From contig ML703345.1 of assembly GCA_008638415.1 (NCBI GenBank), positions 46,221-110,220 of the forward strand: a stretch of DNA of 64,000 bases, written 5' to 3'. A program made the position numbers and the translations under genes. The notes below the pieces were generated by a model that was given only the letters and a program-made list of their open reading frames with translations, did no database searches and was not told the DNA's origin. Shown here one piece after another: positions 33,694-42,577 of the stretch. The DNA comes from Nocardiopsis sinuspersici. GTDB lineage: Bacteria; Actinomycetota; Actinomycetes; Streptosporangiales; Streptosporangiaceae. How positions within the stretch are numbered: position 1 is the first letter of the stretch; each line of letters starts with the position of its first letter.

Positions 33694-34578
33694 TCAGCCG
33701 GTGGCGGCGCGTGCGCGGATCCGGCGTGCGGTACGGCCCCGCCAGAGCACGCCGTGCCTGGGTGAGGCCAGGTAGGCCAGGGTGAACACCGAGGCCTGGG
33801 TGAGCACGATCAGCCCGCCGGTGGACACGTTCAGGTGGAAGCTGGCGAAGACCCCCACCACGGCGGCGGCCGCGGCCATCACCGCCGAGATCACCAGCAT
33901 CCGCTCGAAGCGGTCGGTGAGCAGGTAGGCGGTCGCGCCGGGGATGATGACCATGGCCACCACCAGGATGATCCCCACCGCCTGCAGCGCCACCACCACG
34001 GTGACCGACAACAGGCCCAGCAGCAGGGTCTCCAGCAGGCGCGGGTTGATGCCCATCGCGTGGGCGTGGACCGGGTCGAAGGCGTACAGGGTCAGGTCGC
34101 GGTGCTTGTACCAGACCACGGCCAGGACGACCCCGGCCAGGACCAGCACCTGCCAGATGGCGGTGTCGGAGACCCCCAGCACGTTGCCGAACAGGATGTG
34201 GCCCAGGTCGGTCTGGCTGGGCACCCGGGAGATCAGTACCAGGCCCAGGGCGAACATGGCGGTGAAGACCACTCCGATGACGGCGTCCTCCTTGACCCTG
34301 GAGGTGCGGTTGACCGCCCCGATCAGGGCGACCGATCCGGCTCCGAAGACCAGCGCGCCCACGGCGAAGGGCAGCCCGACCATGTAGGACAGCACCACTC
34401 CGGGCAGGACGGCGTGGGAGACGGCGTCGCCCATCAGCGACCAGCCCACCAGCGTCATCCAGCACGAGAGGACGGCGCACGCCACTCCGGCGACCACGCT
34501 GATCAGCAGGGCCCGTTGCACGAAACCGAACTGCATGGGCACGGTGAACCACTCCGTGAGTGCCGTCAGGGCGTCCAT
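33694..34578 (-). CDS. manganese-type ABC transporter permease
   Basis: 294 residues from ATG 34578, overlapping the ATPase gene by 13 nt. It has eight or nine membrane helices and the ABC-3 family features: SCWMTLVGWSLMGDAVSHAVLPGVVLSY, DAVIGVVFTAMFALGLVLI, AMGINPRLLETLLLGLLSVTVVVALQAVGIILVVAMVIIPGATAYLL. The C-terminus is basic. It forms the membrane channel with the ATPase and lipoprotein encoded upstream. Only one permease is present, whereas SitABCD systems have two. Confidence 0.9.
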   Translation of the reverse strand: MDALTALTEWFTVPMQFGFVQRALLISVVAGVACAVLSCWMTLVGWSLMGDAVSHAVLPGVVLSYMVGLPFAVGALVFGAGSVALIGAVNRTSRVKEDAVIGVVFTAMFALGLVLISRVPSQTDLGHILFGNVLGVSDTAIWQVLVLAGVVLAVVWYKHRDLTLYAFDPVHAHAMGINPRLLETLLLGLLSVTVVVALQAVGIILVVAMVIIPGATAYLLTDRFERMLVISAVMAAAAAVVGVFASFHLNVSTGGLIVLTQASVFTLAYLASPRHGVLWRGRTARRIRARAATG

Positions 34579-35312
34579 GCCGCTCCTCTTCCGTCGGTGT
34601 GGATGCCGAAGGCCTCCATGAGGATCTCCGGGCGCAGGACCGTCTCGGGGTCGCCGTGGGCGATGACGCGGCGCTGCAACAGGACCGCCTCGTCGCACAG
34701 GGCGGGTACCTGGGCCAGGTCGTGGGTGGACACCAGCAGGGTGTGGCCCTCCTGGCGCAGTTGGAGGAGGAGTTCGGTGATGCGGCTCTCCGAGCGTTTG
34801 TCGACCCCGGCGAAGGGTTCGTCGAGCAGCAGCACGTCGGCGCCCTGGGCGATGGCGCGGGCGACGAAGGCGCGTTTGCGCTGGCCGCCGGAGAGCGCGC
34901 CGATCTGGCGGTCGGCCAGGTCGCTCAGGTGGGTGCGGGCCAGGGCGTGGGCGACGGCCTCGCGGTCGGCGGGCCGGGCCCTGCGGCGGCGTCCCATGTG
35001 TCCGTAGCGGCCCATCATCACCACGTCGCGCACGCGTACGGGGAAGGCCCAGTCGACCTGTTCGGCCTGGGGGACGTAGCCGACCAGGCCCCGGCGGCGG
35101 GCGACGGTTCTGGTGTGGCCCAGGATGCGCACGTTGCCGTGGTCGGTGGGGACCAGGCCGAGCACGGTCTTGAACAGGGTGGACTTGCCCGATCCGTTGG
35201 TGCCGAGCAGGCCGCAGATCCGGCCGGGGGCGACGGAGAGGCTGACCGAGTCCAGTGCCAGGACCTCGCCGTAGCGGACGGTGGCGTCGGTGACCTCGAT
35301 GGCGGGGCTCAT
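34566..35312 (-). CDS. manganese-type ABC transporter ATPase
   Basis: 248 residues from ATG 35312, overlapping the stop of the binding protein gene. Walker A GTNGSGKST (about 37-45), Q-loop region VGYVPQAEQVDW, signature LSGGQRKRAFVARA and Walker B VLLLDEPFAGVD are intact, with the switch His in LVSTHD. The sequence motif PQAEQVDWAFPVRVRDVVMMGRYGHMG is typical of Mn/Zn/Fe ATPases. It powers import through the permease. Confidence 0.92.
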   Translation of the reverse strand: MSPAIEVTDATVRYGEVLALDSVSLSVAPGRICGLLGTNGSGKSTLFKTVLGLVPTDHGNVRILGHTRTVARRRGLVGYVPQAEQVDWAFPVRVRDVVMMGRYGHMGRRRRARPADREAVAHALARTHLSDLADRQIGALSGGQRKRAFVARAIAQGADVLLLDEPFAGVDKRSESRITELLLQLRQEGHTLLVSTHDLAQVPALCDEAVLLQRRVIAHGDPETVLRPEILMEAFGIHTDGRGAAWTP

Positions 35313-36256
35313 GTGGCTCCTTCCTTGAGCCCGGAGACCACGGCCTCGGCGTCGTGGCGGAGCAGGTCCAGGTAGGTGGGCACGGGTCCGTCCTCCTCGG
35401 AGAGGGAGTCGACGTAGAGGGTCTGGCCCATGCGTGCGCCGGTCTCGCGGGCCACCGAGCGCTGGACGCTGTCGTTGACGGTGCTCTCGCAGAACACGGC
35501 GGGTACGCGGTGCTCGCGGACGAACTCGGTGACGGCGACGGTCTGTTGGGGTGTGCTCTGGGATTCGGCGTTGACGGGCCACAGGTACATCTCGGTGAGG
35601 CCGGCGTCGCGTGCCAGGTAGGAGAAGGCGCCCTCGCAGGTGACCAGGGCCCGGGAGCCCTCGGGGACCTCGGCCAGTTCGGTCTCCAGGTAGTCGTCGA
35701 CCTCGCTGATGCGGGCCTTGTAGTCCTCGGCGGCCCGGGCGTAGACGTCCTCGCCCCCGGGGTCGAGTTCGGTGAGGGCGTCGCGGATGTTGTCGACGTA
35801 GACGTGGGCGTTGTCGGGGGACATCCAGGCGTGCGGGTTGGGTTCGCCCTCGTATCCGCCCGAGGAGATGGGGATGGTCTCGATGCCCTCGGTGAGTACG
35901 GCGGTGGGGGCTTGGACGTCCTCGGTGAACTGGGCGAACCAGGCTTCCAGGCCGAGCCCGTTCTCCAGGATGAGGTCGGCGCCCTGGCCGCGGACGAGGT
36001 CTTCGGGTGTGGGTTCGTAGCCGTGGATCTCGGCGCCGGGCCGGGTGAGGGAGGCGACCTCCACGCGGCCGTCGGCGACGTTGCGCGCCATGTCGGCGAT
36101 GACGGTGAACGTGGTCAGGACCAGGAGGCGTCCGTCCTCGCGGGGCTGACCGGTGGAGGTGGCGCAGGCGGTCAGGGTCAGGGCAAGGGTGAGGAGGGCG
36201 GCGGGGAGCCTCGCCGACCAAGTCTTTGTGGGAGCCTCATCTCTAAAGTTCGGCAC
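35309..36256 (-). CDS. manganese-binding lipoprotein of ABC transporter (PsaA/SitA-like)
   Basis: 315 residues from GTG 36256. The signal peptide ends in LTLTAC, giving lipid-anchored Cys31. Metal ligands of the TroA fold are recognisable: His in GAEIHGYEP, His in PNPHAWMSP, Glu in TCEGAFSYL and Asp in the C-terminal DSLSEEDG region. Glu at the third position is the Mn/Fe type; zinc proteins have His there. LWPVNAESQSTPQQ also matches PsaA. A -10 box (TAAAAA) ends 7 nt before the start and a DtxR-like dyad covers the start codon, so expression is probably leaderless and metal-repressed. Confidence 0.88.
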   Translation of the reverse strand: MPNFRDEAPTKTWSARLPAALLTLALTLTACATSTGQPREDGRLLVLTTFTVIADMARNVADGRVEVASLTRPGAEIHGYEPTPEDLVRGQGADLILENGLGLEAWFAQFTEDVQAPTAVLTEGIETIPISSGGYEGEPNPHAWMSPDNAHVYVDNIRDALTELDPGGEDVYARAAEDYKARISEVDDYLETELAEVPEGSRALVTCEGAFSYLARDAGLTEMYLWPVNAESQSTPQQTVAVTEFVREHRVPAVFCESTVNDSVQRSVARETGARMGQTLYVDSLSEEDGPVPTYLDLLRHDAEAVVSGLKEGAT

Positions 36257-36266
36257 GCCTAACTTT
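36245..36266 (-). promoter_or_regulatory. DtxR/MntR-like operator over the first start codon
   Basis: A 22-bp dyad has halves AAAGTTAGGC and GCCGAACTTT, matching at 9 of 10 positions, around GT. The core resembles DtxR/IdeR-type TTAGGC sites. It spans the GTG start of the binding-protein gene and overlaps the -10 box at 36264-36269, so a bound repressor would block initiation. Confidence 0.6.
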
Positions 36267-36566
36267 TTACCACAAGAGAGCCAAACTACACATCGCGGCA
36301 GAACCTCCGGCGGGTCACGTCTTCGGGTTCGGGCACCCACTACCCGTGCCGGCGTCCTCGACACGCCGAGTCCTCGACACGCCGACCGGACCGTGCCGGG
36401 ACGCGGTCCCACGGCGGCGAACGAGAGCGGGCCCGGGGCTCCCACCCCGGGGACCGGGGCGGCCCGGGACGTCACTAGACTGACGCCCTGCGCGCGGGAG
36501 ACCCTCTGTCCCCGCGGGCTTTCGGACGTTCAGGGGCCCAGGCGGCCCACACCTTCAGGGAGTCCC
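36257..36566. other. 310-nt divergent region between Mn transporter and kinase
   Basis: Holds the operator-promoter of the transporter and, further right, the tandem 16-bp repeat at 36354-36385. No coding frame is convincing. Kinase promoter sequence is not obvious. Confidence 0.4.
36354..36385. repeat. tandem 16-bp direct repeat
   Basis: GTCCTCGACACGCCGA occurs twice with no gap, identical in all 16 positions, upstream of the kinase gene. Confidence 0.7.
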
Positions 36567-38114
36567 ATGCGGGCCGAACCGCACCGCACGCTGTGTGACC
36601 GCTACCACCTGCTGGCCGAGATCGGCCGGGGCGGGATGGGGCGGGTGTGGCGGGCCCACGACGCGCGGCTCAACCGCACCGTCGCGGTCAAGGAGATCCT
36701 TCTCGGCCCCGGGCTGGACGAGGACGAACGCGACCGTGTGGCGGCCAGGGCCAAGCGCGAGGCGCGGGCCACCGCCATGGGCGGCCACCGCAACATCGTG
36801 ACCGTGCACGACATCATCGAGGACGACGGACGCCCGTGGATCGTCATGGAGTTCCTCACCGGGCACTCCCTGCGCAAGGTGGTGCGCGAGAGGGGGCCGC
36901 TCGACGCCCGGGTGATCGCCGGGTGGGGACTGGACCTGCTCAGCGCGCTGAGCACCGCGCACGGGCAGGGCATCATCCACCGCGACGTCAAACCGGAGAA
37001 CGTCATGGTCACCGACGCCGGACAGGTGGTGCTCACCGACTTCGGCATCGCCACCATCGCCGACGCCACCGCCCTCACCCAGACCGGTGGGATGGTCGGC
37101 TCGGCCGCCTACCTGGCCCCCGAGCGGCTGGCGTCGTCCCCGGCCACCTCGGCGAGCGACCTGTGGTCGTTGGGAGCGACCCTCTCCTACGCCGCCACCG
37201 GGGTCTCCCCCTTCCGCAGGGAGACGGTCTCCGCGACCCTGCACGCCATCACCGTGGAGGAACCGGCCGGCCTTTCGGGACACGGTCCGCTGAACGAGGC
37301 CGTGCGCGGTCTGCTGGTGAAGGACCCGGCGCGGCGGATCGACGCCGCGCGCTGCCGCGTCCTGCTCCGCGCCGCGGCCGGGGAGGGAACCGGGACGGGC
37401 ACCGCCGTCCCGCCGCCCCCGGCCGGTTCCCGCCCGTCCCCCGGGCAGCCGCGCGGGGGCGGGCGCCTGTCCTGGCCGGTGGTGGTCCTCACCCTGGGGC
37501 TGGCCTCACTGGTGGCGGCGGCCGCGCTGCTGGTGGCGTTCGATCCGAGGGAGGGTGGATCCGGCACCACCGCGGCGGCCTCCGGCGCGGGCGAGGGTGA
37601 GGGCGCGGAGAGCACCGGTGGGGGCCAGGAGAGCGCCGGCGAAGGCGGGGAGGACGGCGACGTCCCCTCCATGGGGGGAATGACCTGGACGCGGGACCCC
37701 CAGGGCTTCGGCATCCTGGTCCCCGCCGACTGGATCCGCCGGGTGGACGGGAGCGCCGTCTTCTACGACTCCCCCACCGACGGCTCCTACCTCCAGGTCG
37801 ACCTGGCCCAGCACCCCACCGACGACGAGTACCAGCACGTGCTGGCCCAGGAGGAGAACGTGCGCGCCTCGGGGCGGATGCCGGGCTATGAGCGGCTGCG
37901 CGTCGAGGACGTCACCGGCTCCACGGGCTTCCACTCCGCCGCGGAGTGGGAGTTCACCTGGAACGGCGACGGCCGGGCCCGCCACCTCCTGGCCCGCAAC
38001 ATCACCGTGGCCCCGGGAACGTACTACACGATCGCCTGGGTGTCCCCGGAGCCTTCGTGGGCCTTCCTGGAGGAGGAGCGCGTCGCGGCCCTGGACTCGT
38101 TCGCCCCCGCCTGA
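36567..38114 (+). CDS. transmembrane serine/threonine protein kinase (Hanks type)
   Basis: 515 residues from ATG 36567. The kinase domain (about 10-270) has GRGGMGRVWRA, catalytic AVKEILL lysine, HRDVKPEN (Asp near 140), LTDFGIAT and SAAYLAPERL. A Gly/Pro linker and one membrane helix (about 302-324) follow, so the last 190 residues lie outside the cell. That external part is acidic at first (ESAGEGGEDGDVPS), then folds as a beta-rich domain (FGILVPADWIRRVDGSAVFYDSPTDGSYLQVDL...). It lacks PASTA repeats. It probably senses an envelope signal and phosphorylates cytoplasmic targets. Confidence 0.9.
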   Translation: MRAEPHRTLCDRYHLLAEIGRGGMGRVWRAHDARLNRTVAVKEILLGPGLDEDERDRVAARAKREARATAMGGHRNIVTVHDIIEDDGRPWIVMEFLTGHSLRKVVRERGPLDARVIAGWGLDLLSALSTAHGQGIIHRDVKPENVMVTDAGQVVLTDFGIATIADATALTQTGGMVGSAAYLAPERLASSPATSASDLWSLGATLSYAATGVSPFRRETVSATLHAITVEEPAGLSGHGPLNEAVRGLLVKDPARRIDAARCRVLLRAAAGEGTGTGTAVPPPPAGSRPSPGQPRGGGRLSWPVVVLTLGLASLVAAAALLVAFDPREGGSGTTAAASGAGEGEGAESTGGGQESAGEGGEDGDVPSMGGMTWTRDPQGFGILVPADWIRRVDGSAVFYDSPTDGSYLQVDLAQHPTDDEYQHVLAQEENVRASGRMPGYERLRVEDVTGSTGFHSAAEWEFTWNGDGRARHLLARNITVAPGTYYTIAWVSPEPSWAFLEEERVAALDSFAPA

Positions 38115-38164
38115 ACCGCGCCGGCGGGCGTTCCCCGGCACGGCCCCGCCCGGCACGGCCTCGT

Positions 38165-41100
38165 TCAGCCGAGGTCCTCCAGGGCCCCGCGGGCGTCGGC
38201 GGTCCAGTGCGGCGCCCCGGCCCCGTCGGCCACGCGCAGGGCCTGGCGGTAGTGCTCGGCGGCCCGGTCGCGGTGTCCGAGGGCGCGGGCGAGGTCGCCC
38301 AGGTGCTGGGCGACGGGCCCCAGGGTGAGCAGGCCGCTGCCCGCACCGGCCAGCTCCCCGCGGGCGGGCAGCAGCTGCCGGTAGGCGCGCTCCATCGCGT
38401 CGCGGTGGCCTGCGGCGGTGGCGGCGCGTGCGGCCAGACAGGTCAGGGCCTCCTGGAGCAGACCCGGCGGCGCCTGGGGCACGGGCTCGTCGTGGGCGCC
38501 CGGGCGGGCCAGGGCGCGGGCCCAGGGGGCGTAGGGTCCCCAGTCCTGTCGAAGGTCCACCGGCACGGGCTCGGCGCCGCGCACGCGCAGGCACAGCAGG
38601 GCCAGCGGGAGGATGCCCTGCTCCACGCCCGGCATGCCGGCTCCGGCCAGCCGCGTGCTCGCGGTGCGGTAGGCGGCCTCGGCCTCGTCCACGCGTCCGG
38701 CCGCGCTCATGCGCAGTGCGCGGTACCACCGTGTCAGCACCCCCACGAGCGGGAGCTCATACCGTGCGCCGAGCTGGTCGGCGGCCTCGGCGTGGGCGTC
38801 GGCGGCGGTGGGGTCGGCGAGTGCGCCGTGGGCCTGGAGGAGGACGAGGTGGCCCAGTACCTGGAAGGTCACCAGGTGGTGCCGGGCGGCCAGGTCGACC
38901 AGTTCCTCGCCGATCTCCACGCGGCGGGGAGCCAGCCCCGCGCGTTCGAAGGAGTGCATGAAGCGGGCGTTGAGGGCCAGGGCGAGCAGTGCCGGGTCGT
39001 CGAGGTCGCGGGCGATCTCCTCGGCCTGGCGGGCGGCGCGGCGGCCCCGGCCCTCGGGCGTGGCCCGCAGCTCCAGGGCCAGGGTGGCCAGCAGGCGGCC
39101 GCGCTGTTCACGGTGTGTCCGGGGCAGGGCGGCCAGGGTGCGCTCGGCCGCCCCGGCGATCCGGCGGGCCATCTCCTCGTCGTCGTTGCGGGTCCACACG
39201 GCGGGTACGTCGAAGGCGGTGATGACCTGCGCGGTCAGGTCAGCGTCGCCCACGTCCTCGGCCGCGGCGACCGCCTGGGCCCGGTGGTGGCGGGCCTGCT
39301 CCAGCCGTCCGGTCACGGCCAGGGCGCGCACCATGCCCATGACCGCCTCCAGGTGGAGGCGCTGGTCGGTCTCCCCCGAGCGGGCGTGGGCGGTGACGGC
39401 CTCCCGCCACAGCCGGGCCGCCTCGTGCGGGGCGAAGCGCTCCTGGGCCTGGAGCGCCGCGCGGCGGGCGTGGTGGGCGGCCCTGGCGGCCGTGGCGCGG
39501 GTGCCCGCCCGGCCGAAGTGGTGGGCCAGCCAGGCGGCGCGGTCGGGGTGCAGGGCCTCGATCGCCTCGGCCGCGGCCGTGTGCCAGTGGGCCCGGCGCG
39601 GTCGGGAGATGTCCTCGTACAGGGTGTCGCGCACCAGGGCGTGCGCGAACCGCAGCGGGTGGGTGCCCTCCCGGTGCGCGGGGTCGTCCTGTTCGGTGAG
39701 GAAGCCCGCCCGCAGGGCCGCGTCCAGGGCGTCGAGTAGTTCCTCCTCGCCCGGGGACAGGGCCGCCAGGACCTCGGTGTCGACCTCGCGGCCGATCACG
39801 GCCGCCTGCCGCAGCAGGCGCTGGGCCGGGGGCGGCAGTGCGTCCAGGCGGTGGCGGATGACGTCGCGGACCCCGGCGGGAACCGTGTCCAGCGCGGCGC
39901 TTCCCTCCGCGGCCAGGAGGCGGGCCAGCTCCCGTGCGAAGAAGGGGTTTCCGCCGCTGCGCCGGTGGATCGTGTGCAGGTCCCGCGTGTGGACGTCGTG
40001 GCCGGCCAGGGCACGCACGAGTGTGTCCGTGGCGGTTTCGGGCAGGCCGCCCACGTAGATCCGGGCCGGCTCGCGCGGGGCCAGGCGTGCCAGGGCCGCG
40101 GTCAGCGCCGGGTGGACCTCGCCGGTGCGGTAGGTGCCCACCAGCAGCGCCGGTCCGGGCAGCGCCTCCGAGGTCAGGGCCGTGACCAGGTCCAGGGTCT
40201 CCGGTCCCGCCCGGTGCAGGTCGTCGAGGACCAGCAGGACGGGGGCCCGCTCCGTTGCCGTGGCCAGGAGGCGTACGGCCTCGCGCAGGGCGTGGAACCG
40301 GGCCGCCGCGGGGTCCGCGGACGGGGCCGCGGACCCCGCGGCGCCGGTCGCGGCGGTGGCGGTCAGCGCGGTGGCGATCTGCGTCCAGGGCCAGGCCCGG
40401 GGTGCGCCCTCGTGTTCGGGGCAGCGCCCCCACGCCGTGGTCCACCCGGCCGCGGCCAGGCGCTGGGTGAGCGTGTGGGCCAGGGCCGTCTTGCCCGCTC
40501 CGGCCTCACCGGAGACCAGCGCCACCCGGGCCGCCGTGCGCGGTGCGGCGGAGGCGGCGGCCCGCTCCAGCGACTCCAGTTCCCGGTCGCGGCCCACGAG
40601 CGGGTGCGGTGCGGGGCCGGGGAGCGCCGGCACCGTCCCCTGGTGTGTGTCGGCCCGTGTGGTGGCGGGGGTCCGTGGAGTCAGGTGTGGTGCCTGGTCC
40701 AGGATGTCGGCTTCCAGCCGGCGCAGTTCGGGGCCGGGGTCCACGCCCAGTTCCTCCACCAGGGTCTGGCGTGCCCGGCGCAGGGACAGGAGGGCGTCGC
40801 CCTGCCTTCCGGAGCGGTACAGGGCCAGGGCCAGTTGCCGCCAGGCGTCCTCACGCAGCGGGTGGTCCCGGGTGTGCGCCTGCAGGGCGGGCACGGTCTC
40901 CTGGGCCCGGCCCAGTTCCAGCAGCGCTTCGAAGCGGCGCTCCACGGCCAGCAGCCGCAGTCCCTCCAACCGGTCGGCTTCCGCGCGCGCCCAGGGGTGG
41001 GCGGTGAGTTCGGCGTAGGCGGGACCGCGCCACAGCGTGAGCGCCTCCTCCAGCGCGGCCAGCGCCTGGTGGGACCGGCCCCGGGCGAGCAGTGCGCCTG

Positions 41101-41470
41101 CGCGTTCCAGGTCCGCCTCGAAGCGTTGGGCGTCGACCGTCTCCGGGGCGGTGCGCAGCGCGTAGCCCGGTGGTGCGGTCACCAGCAGCCGGGCGGGCTC
41201 GCGCGCGGCCCGGCCGGGTTCCAGGGAGCGGCGCAGGGCGAAGACGAAGGTGCGCACCGCCGCCACAGCGCCGTCGGGGGGATCGGGCCACAGGTCCGCG
41301 ACGAGCCGGTCCAGGGGCACGACCCGCCCCTCGGCGGCCAGGAGCCGTGCCAGCACGGCGCGGTGGCGCGGCCCCCTCAGGTCGAGCGGCCCGTGCGCGC
41401 CGACGGCTTCCACGGGGCCCAGTACACCGAAGGCCACCTCCGCCTCCGCCGTCTCCGTCGCCTCCCCCAT
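38165..41470 (-). CDS. AfsR/SARP-type regulator with BTAD, AAA ATPase and TPR-like repeats
   Basis: 1101 residues from ATG 41470; a longer start at 41527 exists, but a TAGATT -10 ends 7 nt before 41470 with a CTGACC -35. The winged-helix DNA-binding domain (VAFGVLGPVEAVG...HRAVLARLLAAEGRVVPLDRLVADLWP) and BTAD (about 80-260) are followed by an ATPase with Walker A SGEAGAGKTAL (about 318) and LLVLDDLHRAG. Helical repeats then fill the C-terminal half. SARPs activate antibiotic or other specialised metabolite clusters, but none lies in this window. A divergent dehalogenase-like hydrolase may be its target. Confidence 0.85.
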   Translation of the reverse strand: MGEATETAEAEVAFGVLGPVEAVGAHGPLDLRGPRHRAVLARLLAAEGRVVPLDRLVADLWPDPPDGAVAAVRTFVFALRRSLEPGRAAREPARLLVTAPPGYALRTAPETVDAQRFEADLERAGALLARGRSHQALAALEEALTLWRGPAYAELTAHPWARAEADRLEGLRLLAVERRFEALLELGRAQETVPALQAHTRDHPLREDAWRQLALALYRSGRQGDALLSLRRARQTLVEELGVDPGPELRRLEADILDQAPHLTPRTPATTRADTHQGTVPALPGPAPHPLVGRDRELESLERAAASAAPRTAARVALVSGEAGAGKTALAHTLTQRLAAAGWTTAWGRCPEHEGAPRAWPWTQIATALTATAATGAAGSAAPSADPAAARFHALREAVRLLATATERAPVLLVLDDLHRAGPETLDLVTALTSEALPGPALLVGTYRTGEVHPALTAALARLAPREPARIYVGGLPETATDTLVRALAGHDVHTRDLHTIHRRSGGNPFFARELARLLAAEGSAALDTVPAGVRDVIRHRLDALPPPAQRLLRQAAVIGREVDTEVLAALSPGEEELLDALDAALRAGFLTEQDDPAHREGTHPLRFAHALVRDTLYEDISRPRRAHWHTAAAEAIEALHPDRAAWLAHHFGRAGTRATAARAAHHARRAALQAQERFAPHEAARLWREAVTAHARSGETDQRLHLEAVMGMVRALAVTGRLEQARHHRAQAVAAAEDVGDADLTAQVITAFDVPAVWTRNDDEEMARRIAGAAERTLAALPRTHREQRGRLLATLALELRATPEGRGRRAARQAEEIARDLDDPALLALALNARFMHSFERAGLAPRRVEIGEELVDLAARHHLVTFQVLGHLVLLQAHGALADPTAADAHAEAADQLGARYELPLVGVLTRWYRALRMSAAGRVDEAEAAYRTASTRLAGAGMPGVEQGILPLALLCLRVRGAEPVPVDLRQDWGPYAPWARALARPGAHDEPVPQAPPGLLQEALTCLAARAATAAGHRDAMERAYRQLLPARGELAGAGSGLLTLGPVAQHLGDLARALGHRDRAAEHYRQALRVADGAGAPHWTADARGALEDLG

Positions 41471-41505
41471 GGCGGTCAATCTATCCGGCGCCCCGCCCCG
41501 GTCAG
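41471..41505 (-). promoter_or_regulatory. leaderless promoter of the SARP gene
   Basis: CTGACC (-35, 41500-41505) and TAGATT (-10, 41478-41483) are spaced 16 nt apart on the minus strand, and the -10 ends 7 nt before ATG 41470. Confidence 0.55.
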
Positions 41506-41630
41506 GACCGTCGGCGCCCGTGCTCATCCGTTGCTCACCGGCTGCTCATCGGCTCCCGGCAGGCTCGTGCACGACCGCGTCCCCGGGGTTCTTCGGGGGC
41601 GCCTGAGGCAACCGATCGGAAGGAAGCACC

Positions 41631-42509
41631 GTGGAACCCAGGATCCAGGGATTCGACTACCAGCGCGTGCCCGTCGCCGAGGGGGTGGCGCTCAACGCCG
41701 CCGTGGGCGGAGCGGGCAGCCCCGTCGTGCTGTTGCACGGCTTTCCCCAGACCCACCTGATGTGGCGGCACGTGGCGGCCGACCTGGCCGCCGACCACAC
41801 CGTCATCTGTCCGGACCTGCGCGGCTACGGCGACAGCGACAAACCCGCCGACACCGACGGGCGCGCCTACTCCAAGCGCACCATGGCCGCCGACGTCGTC
41901 GCCCTGGCCCGGGCCCTGGGGCACGAGCGCTTCGCCCTGGCGGGACACGACCGGGGCGCCCTGGTCGCCGTGCGCGCCGGACTGGACCACCCGAAGGCGG
42001 TCACCCGTCTGGCCTCGCTGGACGTTTTGCCGACCCTGGACATGTGGGAGGTGCTGCGCGGGGCCTCGGCCGCGGTGGGCTTCCACCTGTACCTGATGGC
42101 GCAGCCGCCCGGCCTGCCCGAGCAGCTGATCGGAGCCAGCCCCGACGTGTTCTTCGGGCACTTCCTGGACATCTGGGCGCGCGACCCCGACGCGGTCCCC
42201 GCCGACGTGCGCGCCGCCTACCTGCGGGCCTCACGCGGTGCCGTGACCTCCATCGTCGCCGACTACCGGGCCTCGGCCGGTGTGGACGTGGAGGACGACG
42301 AGGCCGACCGCGCGGCCGGGAACCGGCTGCGCATGCCGGTGTCGGTGCTACAGCAGGACTGGGGAGCGGCGCTGGGCTATGACGCCGCCGCGGTGTGGCG
42401 GGCGTGGGCGGAGGACCTGCACCACAGCACGGTGACCTGCGGGCACTTCATGGCCGAGGAGGCCCCGGCGGAGGTGGTCGAGGCGCTGCGCGACCTCCTG
42501 GCCCGGTAG
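41631..42509 (+). CDS. alpha/beta hydrolase, fluoroacetate-dehalogenase-like
   Basis: 292 residues from GTG 41631 with GGAAGGAAG upstream. HGFPQTHLMWRHVAADLA, TVICPDLRGYGDSDKP and the nucleophile elbow GHDRGALVA (Asp as nucleophile, followed by Arg) match haloacetate dehalogenases and related epoxide hydrolases. The C-terminal GHFMAEEAP supplies the His. Residues such as Arg in YLRAS and Trp in QQDWGAAL could line a halide pocket. Cleavage of a C-halogen bond or epoxide is inferred. It is divergent from the SARP gene. Confidence 0.82.
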   Translation: MEPRIQGFDYQRVPVAEGVALNAAVGGAGSPVVLLHGFPQTHLMWRHVAADLAADHTVICPDLRGYGDSDKPADTDGRAYSKRTMAADVVALARALGHERFALAGHDRGALVAVRAGLDHPKAVTRLASLDVLPTLDMWEVLRGASAAVGFHLYLMAQPPGLPEQLIGASPDVFFGHFLDIWARDPDAVPADVRAAYLRASRGAVTSIVADYRASAGVDVEDDEADRAAGNRLRMPVSVLQQDWGAALGYDAAAVWRAWAEDLHHSTVTCGHFMAEEAPAEVVEALRDLLAR

Positions 42510-42577
42510 GCGGGCGCCCGGGTCCCCTACCCGGCCCCGGCCGGGACAGGTGAGGACGGGGCGGCGAGTATGGAGCC

